From Pseudomonas putida W15Oct28 (GTDB lineage: Bacteria > Pseudomonadota > Gammaproteobacteria > Pseudomonadales > Pseudomonadaceae), in the NCBI RefSeq assembly GCF_000708715.2, contig NZ_JENB01000021.1, positions 1 to 64,000 of the forward strand: a DNA stretch of 64,000 nucleotides, written 5' to 3'. The notes beneath the pieces were generated by a model that was not told the DNA's origin, made no database searches, and saw nothing but the letters and a program-made list of their open reading frames with translations. Numbering within the stretch: the first letter of the stretch is position 1; every line of letters begins with the position of its first letter. Below, piece after piece: positions 44,408 to 54,269 of the stretch. The position numbers were made by a program, and so were the translations under genes.

Positions 44408-44420
44408 TTGAGTTATTCAA
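44408..44420. promoter_or_regulatory. LysR-type binding motif, lysR-leuC spacer
   Basis: TTGAGTTATTCAA is an interrupted palindrome of the T-N11-A type bound by LysR regulators. It is centred about 80 nt before leuC and about 50 nt from the regulator start. A second A/T-rich patch (GCATAAAAATTATG, about 44390-44404) lies beside it. Confidence 0.5.
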
Positions 44421-44493
44421 TCTAACCCCATAGCATCGTCCGTACAAGCCAAGGGGTCTTTGGCATAGAAAGACGCTGATGAGGAACAGTCTG

Positions 44494-45927
44494 ATGGCTG
44501 GCAAAACGCTCTACGACAAACTCTGGGAAGCCCATGAGGTCAAGCGCCGTGATGACGGCTCGTCCTTGATCTACATCGACCGCCACATCATCCACGAAGT
44601 GACGTCGCCCCAGGCCTTCGAAGGCCTGCGCCTGGCCAACCGCAAACCGTGGCGCATCGACACCAACATCGCCACCCCCGACCACAACGTGCCGACCACG
44701 CCAGAGCGCAAGGGCGGCATCGAGGCCATCGTCGACCAGGTGTCGCGCCTGCAGGTGCAGACCCTCGACGAAAACTGTGACGAATACGGCATCGTCGAAT
44801 TCAAGATGAATGACGAACGCCAAGGCATCGTCCACGTCATCAGCCCGGAGCAGGGTGCCACCTTGCCTGGCATGACCGTGGTCTGCGGTGACTCGCACAC
44901 CTCCACCCACGGCGCCTTCGGTGCCCTGGCCCACGGCATTGGCACCTCCGAGGTCGAGCACGTGCTCGCCACCCAGTGCCTGGTCGCCAAGAAGATGAAG
45001 AACATGCTGGTGCGCGTGGAAGGCCAGTTGCCTGCCGGCGTTACCGCCAAGGACATCGTCCTGGCCGTGATCGGCAAGATCGGCACCGCCGGTGGCAACG
45101 GCCACGCCATGGAGTTCGCGGGCAGCGCCATCCGCGAATTGTCGATGGAAGGCCGCATGACCATCTGCAACATGTCCATCGAAGCCGGTGCCCGTGTGGG
45201 CCTGGTGGCCACTGACGCCACCACCGTTGCCTATGTCGAAGGCCGCCCGTATGCGCCGAAGGGCGAGCAGTGGGAACAAGCGGTCGAGTCGTGGAAAGGC
45301 CTGGTGTCGGATGCCGATGCCGTCTTCGACACCGTGGTCGAACTGGACGCAGCGCAGATCAAGCCACAGGTCAGCTGGGGCACCTCGCCCGAGATGGTCC
45401 TGGCCGTCGACCAGCGCGTACCGGACCCGGCTGCCGAAGCCGACCTGGTCAAGCGTGGTTCTATCGAACGTGCCCTCAAGTACATGGGCCTGACCGCCAA
45501 CCAGGCGATCACCGATATCCAGCTGGACCGCGTGTTCATCGGCTCGTGCACCAACTCGCGTATCGAAGACCTGCGCGCCGCGGCAGAAATCGCCAAGGGC
45601 CGCAAGGTAGCCGCTACCGTCAAGCAAGCCATCGTCGTGCCGGGCTCGGGCCTGGTGAAGGCCCAGGCCGAGCGCGAAGGCCTGGACAAGATCTTCGTCG
45701 AAGCCGGTTTCGAATGGCGTGAGCCAGGCTGCTCGATGTGCCTGGCAATGAACCCGGACCGCCTGGAGAGCGGCGAGCACTGCGCGTCCACCTCCAACCG
45801 CAACTTCGAAGGCCGTCAGGGCGCCGGTGGCCGTACCCACCTGGTCAGCCCGGCCATGGCTGCCGCTGCCGCGGTGACCGGCCACTTCATCGATGTCCGC
45901 GAGTTGATCCAAGGGAGCGCAGCATGA
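44494..45927 (+). CDS. leuC: 3-isopropylmalate dehydratase large subunit
   Basis: Iron-sulfur isomerase of leucine synthesis, acting with LeuD. It is 477 residues. Cluster cysteines are in VFIGSCTNSRIEDL and EPGCSMCLAMNPD, and the early signature is CGDSHTSTHGAFG. The start MAGKTLYDKLWEAH at 44494 has GAGGAA upstream; a start 5 codons earlier is unlikely. The stop overlaps the leuD ATG. Expression is probably controlled by the divergent LysR protein. Confidence 0.97.
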   Translation: MAGKTLYDKLWEAHEVKRRDDGSSLIYIDRHIIHEVTSPQAFEGLRLANRKPWRIDTNIATPDHNVPTTPERKGGIEAIVDQVSRLQVQTLDENCDEYGIVEFKMNDERQGIVHVISPEQGATLPGMTVVCGDSHTSTHGAFGALAHGIGTSEVEHVLATQCLVAKKMKNMLVRVEGQLPAGVTAKDIVLAVIGKIGTAGGNGHAMEFAGSAIRELSMEGRMTICNMSIEAGARVGLVATDATTVAYVEGRPYAPKGEQWEQAVESWKGLVSDADAVFDTVVELDAAQIKPQVSWGTSPEMVLAVDQRVPDPAAEADLVKRGSIERALKYMGLTANQAITDIQLDRVFIGSCTNSRIEDLRAAAEIAKGRKVAATVKQAIVVPGSGLVKAQAEREGLDKIFVEAGFEWREPGCSMCLAMNPDRLESGEHCASTSNRNFEGRQGAGGRTHLVSPAMAAAAAVTGHFIDVRELIQGSAA

Positions 45928-46568
45928 AAGCCTTTACCCAGCACACTGGCCTCGTCGCGCCGTTGGACCGTGCCAACGTCGACACCGACCAGATCATCCC
46001 CAAGCAGTTCTTGAAGTCGATCAAGCGCACCGGCTTTGGCCCGAACCTGTTCGACGAATGGCGTTACCTGGACGTGGGCCAGCCCTACCAGGACAACAGC
46101 AAGCGCCCGGTCAACCAGGATTTCGTGCTCAACCACGCACGTTACCAGGGTGCCAGCGTGTTGCTGGCGCGGGAGAACTTCGGTTGCGGCTCCAGCCGTG
46201 AGCACGCCCCGTGGGCGCTGGACGAGTATGGCTTTCGCAGCATCATTGCGCCGAGCTTTGCCGACATCTTCTTCAACAACAGCTTCAAGAACGGCCTGTT
46301 GCCGATCATCCTCAGCGATGAGGAAGTGGACGAGCTGTTCAAGCAGGTTGAAGCCAACCCGGGCTACCAGTTGACCGTCGACCTGCAAGCGCAGGCGGTG
46401 ACCCGCCCGGATGGCAAGGTGCTGCACTTCGAGATCGATGCGTTCCGCAAGCACTGCCTGCTCAACGGCCTGGACGATATCGGCCTGACCCTGCAGGACA
46501 GCGATGCGATCAAGGCCTTCGAAGGCAAGCACCGCGCCAGCCAGCCTTGGCTGTTCCGTGATGCCTGA
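45924..46568 (+). CDS. leuD: 3-isopropylmalate dehydratase small subunit
   Basis: Partner of LeuC. It is 214 residues. The N-terminus KAFTQHTGLVAPLDRANVDTDQIIP and the substrate loop ENFGCGSSREHAPWAL are diagnostic. ATG overlaps the leuC stop (ATGA). The longer upstream frame is a leuC shadow. An inverted REP pair follows. Confidence 0.97.
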   Translation: MKAFTQHTGLVAPLDRANVDTDQIIPKQFLKSIKRTGFGPNLFDEWRYLDVGQPYQDNSKRPVNQDFVLNHARYQGASVLLARENFGCGSSREHAPWALDEYGFRSIIAPSFADIFFNNSFKNGLLPIILSDEEVDELFKQVEANPGYQLTVDLQAQAVTRPDGKVLHFEIDAFRKHCLLNGLDDIGLTLQDSDAIKAFEGKHRASQPWLFRDA

Positions 46569-46583
46569 AGTATGTAGATGACA

Positions 46584-46686
46584 GTGCCGGCCTCTTCGCG
46601 GGCACGCCCGCTCCCACAGGACTATCACAGTCCTGAAAAGTGTGGGGTCCCTGTGGGAGCGGGCAAGCCCGCGAAGAGGCCGGCAC
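46584..46686. repeat. Inverted REP pair after leuD
   Basis: Arms at 46584-46620 and 46650-46686, of the CGGCCTCTTCGCGGGCACGC type. They split the leuCD pair from the methyltransferase-leuB segment. Confidence 0.8.
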
Positions 46687-46715
46687 AGGCAATACAAAAC
46701 CAAAAGGATTGAGAC

Positions 46716-47480
46716 ATGACCAGCACCCAACACACCGACGTGGTCCAGCGCCAGTTCGGCGAACAGGCCAGCGCCTACCTCAGCAGCGCCGTGCACGCCC
46801 AGGGCAGTGAATTCGCCCTGCTGCAGGCCGAGCTGGCAGGGCAGGCGCATGCCCGCGTGCTGGACCTGGGCTGTGGTGCCGGTCATGTCAGTTTCCACGT
46901 CGCCCCGCTGGTCGCTGAAGTGGTCGCCTACGACCTTTCACAATCCATGCTCGACGTGGTTGCCAGCGCTGCCGCCGAGCGCGGCCTGGCCAATATCACC
47001 ACCGAGCGCGGCGCCGCCGAACGCCTGCCGTTCGCAGATGCCTCGTTCGACTTCGTCTTCAGCCGCTACTCGGCCCACCACTGGAGCGACCTGGGCCTGG
47101 CCCTGCGCGAAGTGCGCCGGGTGCTCAAGCCAGGCGGCGTGGCAGCGTTCATCGATGTGATGTCGCCGGGCAGCCCGCTGCTCGACACCTACCTGCAAAC
47201 GGTCGAAGTGCTGCGCGACACCAGCCATGTACGCGATTATTCCGCCGCCGAATGGCAGCGCCAGGTCAGCGAAGCCGGCCTGCATGTGCGCAGCCACACG
47301 CGCCAGCCGCTGCGCCTGGAGTTCACCAGCTGGGTCGAGCGCATGCGCACCCCCGAGCCGATGCGCCTGGCCATCCGCCAATTGCAGCAAGCCATGGGTG
47401 AAGAAGTACGGCAGTATTACCAGATCGAGGCCGATGGCTCGTTCAGCACCGATGTGCTGGTGTTGTGGGCCGAGCGTTAA
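46716..47480 (+). CDS. Class I SAM-dependent methyltransferase
   Basis: A 254-residue methyltransferase of the UbiE/type-11 group. The SAM-binding motif VLDLGCGAGHVSFHVAP is near residue 50, AYDLSQSML follows, and the post-motif FVFSRYSAHHWSDL and RVLKPGG are present. Substrate unknown. It sits between leuD and leuB in the leucine cluster, a placement also found in other pseudomonads, with no known link to leucine synthesis. The start has AAAAGGA upstream. Confidence 0.88.
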   Translation: MTSTQHTDVVQRQFGEQASAYLSSAVHAQGSEFALLQAELAGQAHARVLDLGCGAGHVSFHVAPLVAEVVAYDLSQSMLDVVASAAAERGLANITTERGAAERLPFADASFDFVFSRYSAHHWSDLGLALREVRRVLKPGGVAAFIDVMSPGSPLLDTYLQTVEVLRDTSHVRDYSAAEWQRQVSEAGLHVRSHTRQPLRLEFTSWVERMRTPEPMRLAIRQLQQAMGEEVRQYYQIEADGSFSTDVLVLWAER

Positions 47481-47534
47481 GCACTTTTCGGTGGGGCCCG
47501 TCTGGCCGCACCGCGTGAATGGATAGAGGAAAGC

Positions 47535-48617
<1,083 letters not shown>

Positions 48618-48628
48618 TCTCTCTGGCC

Positions 48629-48653
48629 CGCCACCCCAAATTCCCGGTGGCGG
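48629..48653 (+). terminator. Hairpin between leuB and asd
   Basis: CCGCCACC pairs with GGTGGCGG across a short loop, followed shortly by TTTT. A possible attenuating terminator; asd may still be read through. Confidence 0.4.
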
Positions 48654-48680
48654 CCCACTTTTAGCAAAGGTGTAGTTGCG

Positions 48681-49793
48681 ATGAAACGTGTAGGTCTGAT
48701 CGGTTGGCGCGGTATGGTCGGTTCCGTGCTCATGCAGCGGATGCTGGAGGAGCAGGATTTCGACCTTATCGAGCCGGTGTTCTTCACTACTTCCAACGTT
48801 GGCGGCCAAGGCCCGAACGTGGGCAAGGATACAGCGCCGCTCAAGGACGCGTATTCCATTGAAGAACTCAAGACCCTCGACGTTATCCTGACCTGCCAGG
48901 GCGGCGACTATACCAACGAGGTCTTCCCCAAGCTGCGTGAAGCCGGCTGGCAGGGTTACTGGATCGATGCGGCATCGTCCCTGCGCATGCAGGATGACGC
49001 CGTGATCGTCCTCGACCCGGTCAACCGCAAGGTCATCGACCAGCAGCTGGACGCCGGTACCAAGAACTACATCGGCGGCAACTGCACCGTCAGCCTGATG
49101 CTGATGGGCCTGGGTGGCCTGTTCGAAGCCGGCCTGGTCGAGTGGATGAGCGCCATGACCTACCAGGCAGCTTCGGGTGCCGGCGCGCAGAACATGCGCG
49201 AGCTGATCAAGCAGATGGGTGCCACCCAAGCGGCCGTTGCCGATGACCTGGCCAACCCGGCCAGCGCCATCCTCGACATCGACCGCAAGGTTGCCGAGGC
49301 CATGCGCAGCGACGCCTTCCCGACCGAGAACTTTGGCGTGCCACTGGCGGGCAGCCTGATCCCGTGGATCGACAAGGAACTGCCGAACGGCCAGAGCCGT
49401 GAAGAGTGGAAGGCCCAGGCCGAGACCAACAAGATCCTCGGCCGCTTCAAGAGCCCGATCCCGGTCGACGGCATCTGCGTGCGCATCGGCGCCATGCGTT
49501 GCCACAGCCAGGCGCTGACCATCAAGCTGAACAAGGACGTGCCGATCGCCGACATCGAAGGCATGATCAGCCAGCACAACCCTTGGGTGAAACTGGTGCC
49601 GAACCAGCGTGAAATCAGCATGCAGGAACTGACCCCAACCAAGGTCACCGGCACCCTGAACATCCCGGTGGGCCGCCTGCGCAAGCTGAACATGGGCTCG
49701 CAGTACCTGGGCGCGTTCACCGTGGGTGACCAGCTGCTGTGGGGCGCTGCCGAACCGCTGCGCCGCATGCTGCGGATTCTGCTGGAGCGTTGA
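48681..49793 (+). CDS. asd: Aspartate-semialdehyde dehydrogenase
   Basis: Makes aspartate semialdehyde for lysine, diaminopimelate, threonine and methionine. It is 370 residues, the gammaproteobacterial type. N-terminal NADP site VGLIGWRGMVGSVLMQRM, catalytic cysteine in GGNCTVSLMLMGLGGLFE near residue 135, and histidine in RIGAMRCHSQAL near 274. The paralogous usg lies beyond the intervening M66 protease gene. Confidence 0.97.
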   Translation: MKRVGLIGWRGMVGSVLMQRMLEEQDFDLIEPVFFTTSNVGGQGPNVGKDTAPLKDAYSIEELKTLDVILTCQGGDYTNEVFPKLREAGWQGYWIDAASSLRMQDDAVIVLDPVNRKVIDQQLDAGTKNYIGGNCTVSLMLMGLGGLFEAGLVEWMSAMTYQAASGAGAQNMRELIKQMGATQAAVADDLANPASAILDIDRKVAEAMRSDAFPTENFGVPLAGSLIPWIDKELPNGQSREEWKAQAETNKILGRFKSPIPVDGICVRIGAMRCHSQALTIKLNKDVPIADIEGMISQHNPWVKLVPNQREISMQELTPTKVTGTLNIPVGRLRKLNMGSQYLGAFTVGDQLLWGAAEPLRRMLRILLER

Positions 49794-49810
49794 GCCGGGT
49801 TTGATCGCTT

Positions 49811-49847
49811 AAAGCCCTGCAAGGCGCTGGTCTTGCAGGGCTTTTTT
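49811..49847 (+). terminator. Terminator after asd
   Basis: AAAGCCCTGCAA (49811-49822) pairs with TTGCAGGGCTTT (49833-49844), followed by further T residues. It lies between asd and the convergent protease gene. Confidence 0.9.
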
Positions 49848-49907
49848 AGTTCGTACAGCGTTGGCGATGGGCAGCGTGTTCGCGATCAGGCGGTATGTCA
49901 TCTGCAA

Positions 49908-52900
49908 TCATTGCAGCGGAATGACGTAGTTGAAGACTTGGGAGTCACCCGCCAAGGGTTTAAGTGAAACCGTCCCATCTTCCCCTACATCAAGGAATTT
50001 ACCGTTCTTCTTGTTCTGGAGTCGAATCCAGAAGAGCCTCCCTATTAGGTCCTTTCGAGTTAACCAGGTAAGTTTGTCCGCATGCGGTTGTGCACACTCC
50101 TGCAGCCTCAACTCGTCGTTCAGGCATTGGCCATCGCCGTTCATGAGCGTTATCTCGGTACTTCCATCTGGCAGCGGCGTTGTGGCCGTGCTGATCATGT
50201 ACCAGCGAACCATCTCTCTCTGCCCACCGTCCGAAAATGCTACTGTTCCGCGCGAAGGTGTGAGGTATCGACCGTTATGTAGCACCAGAAACTTCACGAG
50301 CGCTCGTTTCTGGAAATGTTGGTTTTCGGCTTGGCCCAGCGGGGCAAGCACTGGCGTGTCACTACCGTGGGTTGTGGTGATGAAGCGTCCGGTGATCAGT
50401 TCCTGCAGATAGATGTCAGACGGAGTTTGAGTCAAGTCTTGGCGTGTCCACCAAACGGTATCTTTACGCGGGAAATGGCATTCGCCGGTTGCTAAGCTAG
50501 CGTTGATGCAACGGCCCGAGATGTCGAGTGGTTGGTAGGCGTCGAACTGATGGGGGAACACCTTCTTGTAGGGGAGGCGCCAAATTGCCTCCGCATTGCA
50601 GGTCGCAAGTTTCAAACCCTGATCGGTGGCTTTAAGGCAGGCGTTCTGTTCTTTTGAATAGAGCCATTGCGGTTCCCAGACCCGGTTTATCTGCTCGCCG
50701 TGCTCAGCCCCCATGCTGATGGCCAGGGGAAGCGGGTTATCTTCAAGCTGCCGCTCATGGACCACGGTGTCATCCACTTTGAGCACTGCTTTGACAGGTT
50801 TACGCTCGGAATTGACATTGAAAGCGGCTGTTTTCAAGGTGTCTTTGCCGATGGGGCCGGCATAGAGTAAGTGTGTCTCGACGGCTCCGCTGACGTAATG
50901 AACATCGACCTGATAAATGTGCGGGCTGCGATCGTCGCCTGGCTTGAAATGAACCAATTCGTTATCGCTGCTGTCGGCGAGCAAGGCCAAGCCTTGGTTG
51001 CCAATGGGGGTAATGAACTTGCCGGTATTACTTTCCTGCAGCTTCAGCAGGCGAGAGTTATTCGTCAGGTCTATGCGGCCACGCCAGCGAACTTGCGGTT
51101 CGATGTTGGAACAACTGCGAAAGTTGAAATTGAAATCCAGGCATCTGCCGGCGCTGTTGCGCACGATGATAATCGGCGCGAGCGGCGCTTCTGCTTCGTT
51201 TTGCGGGGGCACGCTTTGAATGTCGAGTTGAGCGGACTCGTCATCGCACGCTTTCAATACCAGTTGGTCGTGTTCCGAGGCGAGGCATTGCGAGGTGACC
51301 GTCATCAATGCGGAATCGCTCGTGCTGCGCTGCGGGTTGGTCACAGAGCTGGTGGATAGCTGCGCAGGGCTGAAGACATTCCCATAGTTGCTCAAAATGG
51401 CCGGATAGATTTGGTTGATGCCGTCCCTGTTGTGGGAAGGGTCGGAAAAGGTTGCCACCAAGGTATGAACCGGCACTGCAGTTTCAACAGGCACTTGATT
51501 TGCTTTGGGCGAAAGCAACGGCGGCAGAGAGGCAGGTAGCTGGATGCCTGCGTCAAGGAAGCCTTGAGATAAGGGCTTCTTCTCAAAGCTTTGGCCATCG
51601 TCGGCGGCAGCACCCGTCACGCCAACGGCTGGCGGGCGGTGGTCGTCACCCAGTTCAGCGTACTCCGCGCCGTCCGGCAGCCGTCCGAAGCGCTGCTGTA
51701 CACGGAGCGTCTGCTGGTGTGTATAGGGCGCAATGTAACGTTTCCAGCTGGCGCCCTCTGTCGAATTCAGGCCCAGTTTTTCGAACTCGTCAATCAAGGG
51801 CGCCGAAGCGGTACTGGGATGCCAAGGCGGGGCGGAGAGTGATCCAAGCACATGACCGAAGTAATGCAAGCCCAGGTAGTCTACCGGCAGCCCGTAACGG
51901 TGTGGGTCAGGGTGTGTGTTAGGCAGGAAGACATTGTCATACGCCCGATACGACCAGTCTTCATAGCGTCCGGGGGTATCGTGGGGAAGCCCAAATGCGT
52001 GACCGGTTTCATGCCAGAAGCCATCGGGGAAGTAAGGGTAATTACAGCTGTTACCTCCGCAGCTGGCGGCTACGCCTGGCGGCAATGGAGGCATGCCTTC
52101 GGGCGTGTCAAGCAGCTGCCCCGTAATGGCTACAGGGTAGCCAGATTTCTTGTCGCCCAGATTCGAGGCCGCGCGCCAGTAATTGCCCATTCCCACTTTA
52201 GCCGGTAGCGTCTTGTCGCCGAACTCAGCCCACTCCATGCCATTGGTCTTGTCGTAAACATGCGGCTTTTGATCCGGTCCCATGGCAATGATGCGTGGCC
52301 AGTAAGCTTTGCCGGTGCCAAGATGAAGGCGTTGGGTGGGCAGTTCGGAGAGCATTTCCCGTGCTGCAATACGCGCGGCAGCGGGGTTATACTCACCGTC
52401 GAACTGATCGAGGGTGTCCCTGCACGTCGACTCACCCTTAAAGACGCAGCCCTTGATGTTCATAAGTACCAGCCCCTCGCTTTCGGGGGTCATGAACACG
52501 AATTTGTCAGCGGATAGCGAGCCTTGATTGCTAGGATTGCCAGCTTGCTGAAAGCTGATGCGTGCATCGGGGCTGAACAAGTTCCAGGGGACCTGATAGC
52601 TGAACGTGTTTTCCCTGAACTTCGGGTAGCTGCCTTCAATGGTCTTACCGGAGAAGGTGTTCTCCTGGTCATATACCGCGGTGCTCGGAAGTGCTTCAGG
52701 GCGTTCCATGCGTACAGTGGTGGTGCTGCCATTCAACGTTATAGTCATGTCCACGTCAGTAACTGGCTTGATCGGCCTGAACATGACCAGGGCCGCTTTG
52801 TGCGGCACCAGAAAGGGGTCAAAGATTCTCCGAGTCGCCGCTACTACATGTGTCTGGGCGAAATCGACCTGCCCCCCCAGAGCGCCCTGTAAATCATTTC

Positions 52901-52985
52901 TCGGCGCATCCGCGACGCTAGTCTGGGGTGCGCAGGCGGTGGTGGCCAAAAATGACAGAAGCGTTGTTATCAGTAGCGGGCGCAT
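49908..52985 (-). CDS. StcE/TagA-like M66 zinc metalloprotease lipoprotein
   Basis: A 1025-residue putative secreted or surface protease. The signal peptide has a lipobox-like end (ATTAC, cysteine 18), so it is probably a lipoprotein. The zinc site HETGHAFGLPH (residues 325-335) has all three histidines and the glutamate of the M66 (StcE, TagA, dictomallein) family, whose members cleave mucin-type glycoproteins. An N-terminal beta-rich region (about 40-180) resembles the family's accessory domain. Residues 560-1025 carry repeated CL...C / W..R.DL / LQ...GKFIT modules like beta-trefoil or lectin folds. AAGGAC precedes the ATG. Base use looks visibly more A/T-rich than its neighbours, and it splits asd from usg, suggesting acquisition. 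The substrate is unproved. Confidence 0.82.
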   Translation of the reverse strand: MRPLLITTLLSFLATTACAPQTSVADAPRNDLQGALGGQVDFAQTHVVAATRRIFDPFLVPHKAALVMFRPIKPVTDVDMTITLNGSTTTVRMERPEALPSTAVYDQENTFSGKTIEGSYPKFRENTFSYQVPWNLFSPDARISFQQAGNPSNQGSLSADKFVFMTPESEGLVLMNIKGCVFKGESTCRDTLDQFDGEYNPAAARIAAREMLSELPTQRLHLGTGKAYWPRIIAMGPDQKPHVYDKTNGMEWAEFGDKTLPAKVGMGNYWRAASNLGDKKSGYPVAITGQLLDTPEGMPPLPPGVAASCGGNSCNYPYFPDGFWHETGHAFGLPHDTPGRYEDWSYRAYDNVFLPNTHPDPHRYGLPVDYLGLHYFGHVLGSLSAPPWHPSTASAPLIDEFEKLGLNSTEGASWKRYIAPYTHQQTLRVQQRFGRLPDGAEYAELGDDHRPPAVGVTGAAADDGQSFEKKPLSQGFLDAGIQLPASLPPLLSPKANQVPVETAVPVHTLVATFSDPSHNRDGINQIYPAILSNYGNVFSPAQLSTSSVTNPQRSTSDSALMTVTSQCLASEHDQLVLKACDDESAQLDIQSVPPQNEAEAPLAPIIIVRNSAGRCLDFNFNFRSCSNIEPQVRWRGRIDLTNNSRLLKLQESNTGKFITPIGNQGLALLADSSDNELVHFKPGDDRSPHIYQVDVHYVSGAVETHLLYAGPIGKDTLKTAAFNVNSERKPVKAVLKVDDTVVHERQLEDNPLPLAISMGAEHGEQINRVWEPQWLYSKEQNACLKATDQGLKLATCNAEAIWRLPYKKVFPHQFDAYQPLDISGRCINASLATGECHFPRKDTVWWTRQDLTQTPSDIYLQELITGRFITTTHGSDTPVLAPLGQAENQHFQKRALVKFLVLHNGRYLTPSRGTVAFSDGGQREMVRWYMISTATTPLPDGSTEITLMNGDGQCLNDELRLQECAQPHADKLTWLTRKDLIGRLFWIRLQNKKNGKFLDVGEDGTVSLKPLAGDSQVFNYVIPLQ

Positions 52986-53193
52986 AACGTGTCCTTTGAT
53001 TAATAGCCGTCATGCAAGAGTGGGGGTGATTGAGAAAACCCGATACTGGCAAAAATGTCAGGTAGCGCCTGTCGTTCCGACCGGCCTGATGTTCGGCTGT
53101 CGGTCGCAGAGGGGCTGGCGCATTGAGGGTGTTCGTTGTTCCATAATCCGAGTAAAGTGCCGCCCCCGCCGTTTCAGCAAAAGGATCCCCTCC

Positions 53194-54198
53194 ATGACCC
53201 AACCCCTGGACATCGCCGTCGTCGGCGCCACCGGTAGCGTCGGTGAAACCCTCGTACAGATCCTCGAAGAGCTGGATTTTCCGGTCGCCACCCTGCATCT
53301 GCTGGCCAGCATGGAATCGGCGGGCAGCAGCGTGATGTTCGCTGGCAAGAAGCTCAAGGTGCGCGAAGTCGACAGCTTCGACTTCGCCCAGGTCAAACTG
53401 GCCTTCTTCGCCACCGCTGCCGCAGTTAGTCGCAGCTTTGCCGGCAAGGCGCTGCAGGCGGGCTGCACGGTCATCGACCTGTCTGGTGGCCTGGACGACG
53501 CCCTGGCCCTGGTGCCTGAAGCCAACGCAGAGCGCCTGGACGGCCTGGCATTGCCTGCGCGCATTGTCAGCCCGTGCTCGGCTGCAGTTGCCCTGGCGGT
53601 CGCGCTGGCACCGCTCAAGGGCCTGCTGGACATCGAGCGGGTGCAGGTGATGGCGGCGCTGGCGGTGTCCGCGCAAGGCCGCGAAGCCGTCAGCGAACTG
53701 GCACGGCAAACGGCCGAGCTGCTCAATGCCCGGCCGCTGGAGCCACGCTTCTTCGACCGCCAGGTGGCATTCAACCTGCTGGCCCAGGTGGGGGCCGCCG
53801 ATGAGCAGGGCCATACGGCGCCGGAGCGCCGCCTGGTCAGCGAGTTGCGCGTGCTGCTGGGCCTGCCTGAATTGAAGATTTCCGTGAGCTGCGTTCAAGT
53901 CCCGGTGTTTTTCGGCGATAGCTTCAGTGTGGCCGTACAGAGCCGTCACCCGGTCGACCTGAAAGCGGTCAACCAGGCCCTGGAGGCAGCCGACAGCGTC
54001 GAGTTGGTAGAACGTGACGATTATCCGACCCCGGTCGGTGACGCAGTGGGCCAAGACGTGGTCTATGTTGGTCGTGTACGTCACGGTGTTGATGAAGACC
54101 AGCAGCTCAACCTCTGGCTGACCACCGACAACGTGCGCAAGGGCGCCGCGCTCAATGCCGTGCAAGTGGCACAATTGTTGATTAAACAGATGCCGTAA
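53194..54198 (+). CDS. usg: Aspartate-semialdehyde dehydrogenase-like protein (Usg)
   Basis: A 334-residue paralogue of aspartate-semialdehyde dehydrogenase of unproved function, normally linked to asd and truA. N-terminal IAVVGATGSVGETLVQILEELDFP; the catalytic-cysteine region reads IVSPCSAAVALAV, unlike the NC-T motif of true Asd. The start MTQPLDIAVVG has AAGGAT upstream; the frame runs far upstream through non-coding sequence. A CATAAT -10-like box lies near 53141. Confidence 0.9.
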   Translation: MTQPLDIAVVGATGSVGETLVQILEELDFPVATLHLLASMESAGSSVMFAGKKLKVREVDSFDFAQVKLAFFATAAAVSRSFAGKALQAGCTVIDLSGGLDDALALVPEANAERLDGLALPARIVSPCSAAVALAVALAPLKGLLDIERVQVMAALAVSAQGREAVSELARQTAELLNARPLEPRFFDRQVAFNLLAQVGAADEQGHTAPERRLVSELRVLLGLPELKISVSCVQVPVFFGDSFSVAVQSRHPVDLKAVNQALEAADSVELVERDDYPTPVGDAVGQDVVYVGRVRHGVDEDQQLNLWLTTDNVRKGAALNAVQVAQLLIKQMP

Positions 54199-54269
54199 AA
54201 GATACTGGCGAGCACTTTTGTCCTGCTCTGCTTGCAGGTTTCGGGACGATTCATACAAGGGAAGAGGTC

